From Eudorina sp. 2006-703-Eu-15 (taxonomy: Eukaryota > Chlorophyta > Chlorophyceae > Chlamydomonadales > Volvocaceae), in contig BDSI01000043.1 of assembly GCA_003117195.1 (NCBI GenBank), positions 223,501 to 287,500 of the forward strand: 64,000 bases of DNA, given 5' to 3'. The position numbers and the translations under genes are program-made. A model generated the notes under the pieces. It was not told where the DNA came from, made no database searches, and was given only the letters and a program-made list of their open reading frames with translations. Below, in pieces: positions 57,001 to 64,000 of this stretch (positions within the stretch are counted from its first letter, which is position 1; every line of letters starts with the position of its first letter).

Positions 57001-59944
57001 CAAAGAGGACGCCGATCCGATCCAGGTTGGGCCACAGTACTGCGGCGTGGCGTGGTCATGTGCCGTCTGTACCGCTTGTACTGCCTGTACGGCTGCCCGC
57101 CGCCCCGCAACCCGGTACAGCCGGCACCCGTTCATATCACGCGTGTGTGCGCGCGCCTCACGTTGTTCGACGACTCCACGATGGGTTTCGTACGGCAGTA
57201 TAGCGCGATCTTGCAATTGCGGATGTCTCTCGTCCTGGATGGAACACACGGCACGCAGGACGCGGTAGGCGGTACAGTTCCGTCTCTCTCTATACAGTAC
57301 GAACGAGCACTCGTGCTGCCGTACCTCCAGAGGGCGACTGCGCAGGTCGCATCGCTATCCGCTTATGTCTTCAGCTAAAGAGGAGGGAGGGACCCTAAAG
57401 CTAGCCAGGCTGGCCTGTGCGTGCACGCGTATGCGTGTGCATAAGAAAACTGAGCCGCGCGCGTGTGGCGTTGTCGATGTGCCCGAATGGGTTATAGTCC
57501 GTTATATTCCGTTATATTCCGTTATATTCCGTTTTCCGTATGTGTGTGTTGGACACGCGGGGTTCACCTGACACCGGCCTAGCGGCCTCTAGCGGCCTCT
57601 AGCGGCCTCTAGCGGCCTCTAGCGGCCTCTAGCGGTGCCGTGACCGTTTCCGCGCACCTGAGTTGCCGACACACCACCGCCAAGTTGCAGTTGGAGCTGT
57701 CGCGGATGAAGATCGACCCGTCGGTCGGTCCTGGGGCCCCGCGGCAAGGGGGGGCGAGGGGGAGGGGAGGGCGGGAGGGGAAGGGGGGGAGGGGAGGTGC
57801 GGGAGTGGCGGCAGCGAGGACGGAGGGAGGGAGGGCCTCGACTGTGCGGCGCAGGGCGCACGGGGTAACAACAATCGCTGCAAAAGGACTGCGCGGCAAA
57901 ACTCCCGGGATCCATATCGCCATGTCCCCCTCCTTCAACGGTCAACGGTCGACAATTTGGTCGTACCGTAGCGCCTGTGCTGCCTGAAAGGAAGGTCATC
58001 CACAGATTGCCCGCCGCGCTCTCTTGGCATTTTACAACTCTCCCCAACCCTCCCGCACTCCTCGCTGACCCCAGCCGTGCACACGCCCCGGTTGGTGGCT
58101 TCCGACGCGGCCCACCCGCTTGGTTGGTTTGGGTCGGGCGGGTTGCATTTCTAAACACACATACACACACGGGGCGGGTCTCTTCTCTAAACACACACGC
58201 GGAGGCGATGTCTGGTGGACTCCAGGGGTGCGCCGTGCGCCGGCCGGTGCTGACGTCCTTCCACCACCCTCCGCAATCCGTGTACGACAAGGTACGGCAC
58301 TCAGTCGCGTCCACGTCCTCTCGGCGCTCAACCCACCCACCCCTCAACAGCACAGTACGAACATGTCCACCAATGCCCTTTACCCCCACCCCCAGCCCCA
58401 CCCGCACCCCCACCCCCGACCCCCACCCCCACCCCCAACCACCCACCACCCACCGATGTACAGTCGGCAGTTCTTGCAGTCGTCCACAGTGACCTGAGCG
58501 CAGTGGTCAAGCAGGTAGATGTCGCAGTTCTGGTCCAGGGGGGGAGATAAAGGGGGGAGGGAAGGGGGAGGGCGGGGCAGGGGAGAGGCACGGGAGCGCC
58601 GTACAGTGAGATTCGGGTGGGGCTGCGCTGGCGCTGGCGCCCGCGTGGCCGCGTGAGGCCGGAGGGGGAAGGCAAGGGGGGAAAGGTGGAGATCGCTGGG
58701 GCATGGTGAGCGGAGGAGTGCGGCGGGGGTCCAGCGTGCGGGTCTCGGGGGGCAGACAGCGATGTCGACGGGAAGGAGGATTACATGGGGGCGGGTACTG
58801 CACCGAGTGCACTGAAATGACACCTGAAACCACACACGAAGCCGAACCGGGCGCCGCCGATGCCGCTTCCGGGGTGCAGCGGCCAAGACAGCGCAGACCA
58901 GCGAGCTAATCGCGATGTGGGTCGCGATGTGGGTCGCGATGTGGGTCGCGATGTGGGTCCTGCGCTCTGCCGGTACCCGGGCCCTCCCAGGGCCGTCCCC
59001 CCACCCCCACCCCCCACCCTGGACGCAGACCCGCCCCCGTGTCCTCAGCCGGCTGAAGGAAGCCCACTCATCCGGGAGGACATCCACCTTCCGCTCCCCA
59101 TTGCGCGCAGCGCTGCGCAGCCCAGCGGCACGGGCATGGCCGGTGCGGTGCGGTGCGGTGCGGTGCGGTGCGGTGCGGTGCGGTGCGGTGCGGTGCGCGG
59201 CAACGGTAGCTTCCTGCGCGGTGCCGCCCCCGCGATGGAGGTCGTGTTACAGTCGTTGTCGTGACAGTATCGCGTCCCCGTTCGTCCTTCCTCCTCCGGC
59301 CTGCCAGATCTGCCAGGTCTGTCGTGGGTGGGCAGGAGGGGAACCGCCCCCACAGCCCGTGCATACGGTACCGGCCGGGTACATTTGAGGTCGCCTGCGG
59401 CTCCAGCCGACCCAAATGAGGATCACAAGTGCACAACCCCTGGTGCGAGCACGCTGAGAGAGGGGAGGCTAGGCGGACAGGCGGCGGTCAGGGACGCGGG
59501 CAGGCCGGCAGGGGAAGAAGAAGAAGTGTTTAAGAAGTAGGGGCAGGGGCTCACCTCGCATTTGTCGATCATGAAGGACTGCCCGTTGATGGTACCCGGC
59601 GCCTTTATTTTAACTTCGTTTTTGCAGTCCATGAACTGGAAATCTTTGGGGTCCAGTTTGGGTCGCGGGATGTCGACGTTTGCGATGCCGCCGGATGCCG
59701 CCGTGGGCTTCGCGGCCGGCGACGACACCGCCGCGCCCCCAGCAGCGCAGTTCTGTGCACATGGAGGTTGTGAAGCAACTGGGCGTCAGGGGCCGCGCGA
59801 CTGTTGGGCAGCCGGGGGCTGCTACTGCCATGAGTCCCCATCCCGCAAACCGACCGCGTCGTTTTGTGGAACTCCATCCTCTGGGTCGTCTCCTGAGACT
59901 GCATAAGCGTTGGCTCTTGCGTCCTTGGATTTGGCGCAACCCAT
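54090..59944 (-). CDS. RP2: RP2/XRP2 homolog, ARL3 GAP of cilia
   Basis: RP2 is the GTPase-activating protein for ARL3 and releases lipidated cargo at the ciliary base. Eleven exons, 59944-59851, 59778-59555, 58529-58454, 57730-57658, 57234-57162, 56760-56718, 56544-56474, 56099-55989, 55273-55148, 54763-54628 and 54229-54090, join in phase to 388 residues (human: 350). MGCAKSKD at the start is a myristoylation plus palmitoylation signal. The TBCC domain spans about residues 73-240 (PKLDPKDFQFMDC, CDIYLLDHCAQVTVDDCKNC, FIRDSSNCNLAVVCRQLR). The arginine finger (human Arg118) corresponds to Arg156 and human Glu138 to Glu176 in KPIVESS; both are conserved. Then come CLDLSYPELA, FWYDIFDFTP, DGNWRLLPGDVV and an NDPK-like C-terminal domain. 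Intron 9 uses a GC donor (AAG|GCGAGT). The exon 1-2 border is the least certain. Confidence 0.93.
55000..55026. repeat. TCTAAACAC motif, RP2 intron 9
   Basis: It reads GGCCTCTTGTCTAAACACGC and belongs to the GGGTCTCTTGTCTAAACACA family described in the findings. Confidence 0.5.
56275..56345. repeat. TCTAAACAC motif, RP2 intron 7
   Basis: On the plus strand it reads TTGTGTGTTTAGACAAGAGA, then CCCGCCCGCC and a second GTGTGTGTATCTCTTAGGGG. Confidence 0.6.
56918..56956 (+). repeat. Intron element fragment, RP2 intron 5
   Basis: It reads TATAGGACACATTGGTAGAC, then ATGTGGG, antisense to the host gene. Confidence 0.6.
57576..57636. repeat. 10-bp tandem repeat, about six copies
   Basis: The unit AGCGGCCTCT repeats in RP2 intron 4, just upstream (in plus coordinates) of exon 4. 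Confidence 0.95.
58145..58207. repeat. TCTAAACAC motif, RP2 intron 3
   Basis: Two tandem units: TTCTAAACACACATACACAC, then GGGGCGGGTCTCTTCTCTAA, then ACACACACGCGG. Confidence 0.65.
58350..58384 (-). repeat. Intron element, RP2 intron 3
   Basis: On the plus strand it reads CAGTACGAACATGTCCACCA, then ATGCCC. It is the reverse complement of the element, so sense to this minus-strand gene. Confidence 0.65.
58910..58960. repeat. 12-bp tandem repeat, four copies
   Basis: The unit TCGCGATGTGGG repeats in RP2 intron 2. Confidence 0.93.
59141..59196. repeat. Pentamer (CGGTG)n, 11 copies
   Basis: An uninterrupted CGGTG tandem array in RP2 intron 2. Confidence 0.96.
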
Positions 59945-60272
59945 GGCGATGGAGTTTTTGATAACGAAGAAAGTGACCCCGAATATCGACGTGGCTTATT
60001 TGCAAGTGAAAGAAACAATGTATGAACCAAGGTCAAAATATCAGCTCCTTGGGTGTAACCGGAAGCCTAATGCTGTCTTTCGGCAATTCGAAGACTTGTC
60101 ATGGAAGTTTGATTCAATGTACATACACTACCCGATGAAGGTTTCTCAGCTCACAAACGTTATCGAGGCGACGAGGTGAATGGTTTTGCAGTTGATCGCC
60201 TGTCGAGCCGCATCCGTACCATATCGTACACGCCGATGTCTGTACAACCCCTTCCACAACCTGAAGCACCCT
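59945..60272. promoter_or_regulatory. Short spacer, MAK11 3' end to RP2 start
   Basis: Only 328 bases separate the stop of the MAK11-like gene from the start codon of RP2 on the same strand, so the 3' UTR of one and the promoter of the other share this AT-richer stretch. I saw no clear TGTAA in the minus orientation here. Confidence 0.5.
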
Positions 60273-63200
60273 TTACGCGTGCCCCTTCCCGCCCTTCTTG
60301 TCCCCGCTGTGACGCGTGGTCCCCGAACCCGGCTTCCCGGCCCAGCGGGCACCAGCCCCGGGGCCGCGTCCGCCCCCTCGGCCTTTCGGGCTCCCTCGGC
60401 CTGGCCCCCTCCCTCGACCCCCACCCCTGCCGCCACCCTCCACTTTGGCCCTCTTCGCTTCGCGTTGCTCTGGAACCCGATCACGCTGCCCAGCGCCTCC
60501 TCCTCCTCCTCCTCCCCTTCCCCCTCCTCTTCCTCCACCGCCCGGCCGCTGCTGCTGCTGCTGCCCTCCCTGGCGGACCTTCTGCGAGTGCCCCTGCCGG
60601 CCGCTCGGCCCCGGCCTGCCCGCTCCGCGAACCCGCGGCGCCCCCCTCTCCGTCCCCCGACCTCTCTGTCCCCTGGAAACCGGCCGCACCACCTCCTCTT
60701 CCTCCTCGTCGTGGTCCGATTCCTCGTCCTCGTCCTCGTCCTCCTCCTCCTCCACCACCTCCCGCATCCCCCGCTTAGCGCCCGCTTGCCGCCCCGCCGC
60801 CGGGCCCCGCCGCCCGTTGACCCGCGGGCCGGTGTCCTCCTCGTCCGCCGAGCCACCCCCATCGCTGCCACTCGGACCCTCATCGCTGTCCGCCATCAAC
60901 CGCTCCGCGCCTTCGTCCTCGTCCTCCTCGTCGTCGTCGTCAACGTCATCGACGCCGTGGTCGTTGTCGTACTCTGCCGGTACGATCTCGAAATCCGGTT
61001 CGTCCCAGCCCTTCTGCCCGCGACCCGCCTTGGCTCCGCTGGGGCCCTTCTGCTGCTTGGGCTGCTTGGGCGGCTGCGCCGGCGCCTTCTGCTGCTTGGG
61101 GAGCTGCTTTTGCGATTTTGCCTGCTGCTGCGGCTGCTGCTGCGGCTGCTGCTGCTGCTTCTGCTGCTGCACCGCGCGCTGCTTGTCGTTCCCCGCCTTT
61201 CCTGTGATGGCAGCCTCCGCCCTCGGCTTCCCCGCCGCCTTTGCCGCCGCCGGAGTTGGTCCCCTCCCGGAGGCGGAGGTGGGCGCCAAAGCGTCCGGGT
61301 CCACCGCCGCCAAACACGTCAGCCGCGCCTTGGTCGAGATCTGTGCCGTACAGGGCGGCGCCGCCGGCGCGCCGCCGGCCCCGCCGCCGCCCGGTCCTCC
61401 TCCCCCAAGGCGTCTGGTGTCCCACAGTTTGATGGTCCCGTCGCTGGAGGCGGTGGCCAGGGACGCCGGCACCGCGCCGGGACCTGCACCGGGTCAGGCG
61501 GGGAGGGGCAGGGGGCAGGGGAGAGGAAGGGGGCAGGGGAGGGGCAGGGGGCAAGGGGCGTATAGGAAATTGGTCGACATAATCAAACTTCAGGGGAGGG
61601 GCACGGGGCGGCCTCAAGGTGGGCGAGACAAGCGGCGGAAACCTCAACTGGAGGCCAGGGACGCGACCCGGCGATGCGGCTGCAGGGGCTGGAGTTCCCG
61701 GGGCCTGGGGTTCTCGGCGTCCCACGCAACCGTTAATGATGAGAAACAAGCTCACAACGAGCCCGGGCATATCCAAGGATATGTCTCCAATTCAACCCAG
61801 GTGGGTGCGTGGGTGGGTGGAAGGGCGCGTGGGAGGGCAGCAGATCCTGGGCTCAGGGGTGTCTACATCCTCCGACCCGTGGGTCCACACAGCGGGCGTC
61901 CCCAATATCTTGGCCCCTCCGCCTCCTCCGCCGCAGCCTCCAACCCTTCTGGCCCCGCGCCTCAAACAGCCCCTTCTCAACCGAGCCCGCGACCCGGCCC
62001 CATTTTTGTCAACAAAGACAGCGAACCCCGGCTCCAGTCCCTTCCTGCACCCGTTTCCCCCCACACATACCCCCTCCCCCCCTCCCTCCCCCGCCTTCCC
62101 CACATCTCTCCCCAGCCTTACCCACATCCCTACCCCGCCTCCCTCCCCCACATCACTCCCTCGCCTCACTCCCTCCCCCCCCTCCGCCGTCCTCACCTCT
62201 CTGCAGCACCGCCATGCCCCGCACCCGGCTGTCATGCGCCCTCGCCCAGCCGCCCACCACCCCGCTGGTCCGCACGTCCCACAGCGCCACACTCCCGTCC
62301 TCCAGCCCCAGCAGCATCAGACCGTCCTCCTGGCAGGCGGTGCACAGGATGCGGCGGGGGGCGGTGTAGGTGGCCACGAGGCCCCCGGCGCCCGATGTGC
62401 TGGGGAGGGGGAAAGGGAGGGCAGGAGGGGCAGGGGGCGGGGGCGGATATAGGGCGTCGGCAGGGCTACTGGAAGGGGGGAGGGCGCGGGCGGGGAGGAG
62501 GCGTATCGGTTCGGTGTGCTCATCTGCGGTTGCGCTGTCGTGAATGCGTGGTTGCAGCAGGGCATGTGTTTGGCAGCGGGGGGATGTCCGCACATGCCGC
62601 ACGTCCTCCCCCACCTCTGAAGCATACAAACACACGTGAACACACACACACACACACACATACACACGGCCTCTTATCTAAATACACACACGCATTCTTT
62701 TTTGCGCACCCACGCATATGCCGTACCGACCTATGCACGGTGATCTTGCTGCCGCACGTGAGGCTGTACGACTCCCCCGAGGGGAGGAACGCCACGTCGT
62801 CGGCCTCCGCCTCCAGCGGGGCCACGTAGGTCACGCGCCCCTTGGCCAGGTTCCACATCCTGATGTGGTGGTCCCTGGGGGACAGCGGGAGGAGGCGGAG
62901 GGGGGTATGGGAAATTGGTAGACATATGGTAGGCGGAGGGGGGGGAAGGAGGAGGGGGAGTAGGCGGAAGGGGGGGCAGGAGGAGGGGGAGGAGGCGGAA
63001 AGGGGGGGCAGGAGGAGGGGGCGGAGGCGGAGGGGAGGGGCAGGAGGAGGGGGCGGAGGCGGAGGGGGGGCAGGAGGAGGGGGAAGGAGGCGGAAGGGGG
63101 AGGGGCAGGAGGAGGGGGAGGAGGAGGATAAAAATAAAAGAAGAACCAAACCCAGAAACGAACGAGGGCGAGGGGGTATAGGAAATTGGTAGACATATTC

Positions 63201-63762
63201 AAACTGGCGAGGGGGGGAGGAGGGGGAGGGTATGGGCCAGACGTGTCCAAACTGCGTTAACTGCCCGAGCAGAGATCTGGATGGGTCAGCACTCGGCAGG
63301 AAGAGGCGTCCCAGCGGATGCCCAGTTCGCGAGAGCGGTAAAAGCGCCTGGGATTAGAATTCCAGGTACTTGGCGCGGAATCCAGGCTACTCTGAACCTG
63401 GTCCGGCTTACTTCAAACCGACCCATGGGTCCCGTATGGTACCGGGCAAATGCCGTACCTTTTTGACATATCCGCACCATCACAGATCTTCACAAACTAT
63501 TACAGTCCGTAGGGGTGCCGCGGGTTACGACCACGCCCTTATCAAGGACTAGGAACCAGGCCCTCGCCCCCCTTCCCGCCCCTCCCCTCCCTGTCCCACC
63601 CCCCGTTGCCCCCTCGCCCCCTCGCCCCCTCTCCTCCCCGCCCCTCCTCGCCCCCCTCCCCTCCCCGCCCCCCTGGCCACCTCACCTGGCCACGGACAGC
63701 GCCAGTCGGCCGCTGCGGTGCACCGCAATGCTGTTGACGGCGCCCTTGTGGCCCCGCATCAC
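60273..63762 (-). CDS. MAK11: MAK11/PAK1IP1-like WD40 protein, 5' partial
   Basis: MAK11 (PAK1IP1 in animals) is a nucleolar WD40 protein needed for 60S ribosomal subunit assembly. Four exons are visible: 63762-63686, 62874-62731, 62399-62197 and 61483-60273, all GT-AG and in phase. The first begins inside a WD repeat (GHKGAVNSIAVHRSGRLALS), so the start codon and N-terminal blades lie past 64000. Further blades are DHHIRMWNLAKGRVTYVAPL, LMLLGLEDGSVALWDVRT, HDSRVRGMAVLQ and LATASSDGTIKLWDTRRLG. The family signature ISTKARLTCLAAV follows. The ~350-residue tail is longer than in the animal protein: polyglutamine with Lys-Pro, an acidic tract (DDVDDDDEEDEDEGAE, VVEEEEDEDEDEES) and an RGG/GGR region ending GGKGHA, typical of nucleolar proteins. 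Confidence 0.9.
61558..61594 (+). repeat. Intron element, MAK11-like gene
   Basis: It reads TATAGGAAATTGGTCGACAT, then AATCAAACTTCAGG, antisense to the host gene and next to a GGGGCAGGG-rich tandem. Confidence 0.82.
62640..62695. repeat. (CA)n with TCTAAATACAC motif
   Basis: A CA run, then GGCCTCTTATCTAAATACAC, in an intron of the MAK11-like gene. Confidence 0.6.
62903..62932 (+). repeat. Intron element fragment, MAK11-like gene
   Basis: It reads TATGGGAAATTGGTAGACAT, antisense to the host and directly beside a purine tract. Confidence 0.8.
62936..63122. repeat. Polypurine tract, imperfect tandem
   Basis: About 190 bases almost entirely G and A with scattered C or T (GGGGGCAGGAGGAGGGGGAG-type units), in the intron between the first two visible exons of the MAK11-like gene. 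Confidence 0.85.
63175..63212 (+). repeat. Intron element, MAK11-like gene
   Basis: It reads TATAGGAAATTGGTAGACAT, then ATTCAAACTGGCG. It is the closest copy to consensus over the first half, in the same intron as the copy at 62903. Confidence 0.88.
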
Positions 63763-64000
63763 CTGGAGGGGGGGAGGCGGGGAGGCGGGGAGGGGGGGAG
63801 GGGGGGATATGAATCATTGATAAGCAGGGGAGAAGGGGGCCGCGGGGGGAAGGGGCCCGCAAAGGCACATCCTGGGGCCAGGCGGGTCTGTTCTCTACAC
63901 ACACCCTAGCGCAGCCTTACTCCCGAGGCCGGGTTGCGCGGTTCGGGGTCAGGCAAGCAGACTCCTTTTCACGACCCCACAGACCCAGTACTCCCCACAG
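63763..64000. other. Probable MAK11-like intron, window edge
   Basis: No further WD-repeat exon is visible before the end. A GGCGGGTCTGTTCTCTACAC stretch at about 63877-63900 is another TCTAAACAC-family motif. Confidence 0.5.

Noticed and set aside
60316..62829. Plus-strand open frame of about 837 codons
   Set aside because: It is antisense to the MAK11-like exons, reads through their introns and consists of Pro/Cys/Arg-rich shadow sequence.

Overview
The window is nuclear DNA from a volvocine green alga (the Chlamydomonas, Gonium and Volvox group). Three things point there. It carries pherophorins, the hydroxyproline-rich matrix glycoproteins of this lineage. Its coding DNA is very GC-rich, with many short introns and long runs of Ala, Gly, Gln and Pro codons. 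It also encodes an octotricopeptide-repeat (OPR) protein of the type expanded in these algae. Gene models were built by hand from splice signals, reading phase and remembered family sequences; no search was run.

Layout. 1-2869: no recognisable gene. 2870-13660: a large inverted repeat with two head-to-head pherophorin genes, minus strand 6473-3272 and plus strand 10054-13271. Their shared 3.6 kb upstream region contains a perfect 9-bp minisatellite. 15160-21056 (+): nine-exon plastid CbbY-type HAD phosphatase. 29726-22895 (-): a multi-exon homolog of the meiosis I protein M1AP. 30037-30520 (+): small two-exon gene of unknown function. 31227-30958 (-): Rdx/SelW-like protein whose CxxU site is replaced. 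32341-37228 (+): OPR-type protein of about 1253 residues. 38112-50068 (+): a very large membrane protein of about 3285 residues, unrecognised. 50069-54089: gene-poor. 59944-54090 (-): complete RP2/XRP2 homolog, the ciliary ARL3 GTPase-activating protein. 63762-60273 (-): 3' part of a MAK11/PAK1IP1-type WD40 ribosome-biogenesis factor whose first exons lie beyond the window.

The genes do not form one pathway: they serve extracellular matrix, carbon metabolism, meiosis, organelle RNA, cilia and ribosome assembly. The most interesting material is the structure between and inside them. The pherophorin arms look homogenised by gene conversion, and each copy is broken by a different homopolymer indel. 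A short element recurs ten times, always inside an intron. A second motif sits in four introns of the M1AP-like gene and in an intron of the CbbY gene. A 12-bp palindrome, GACCCRYGGGTC, is strongly over-represented, including inside exons. Three introns appear to start with GC instead of GT.
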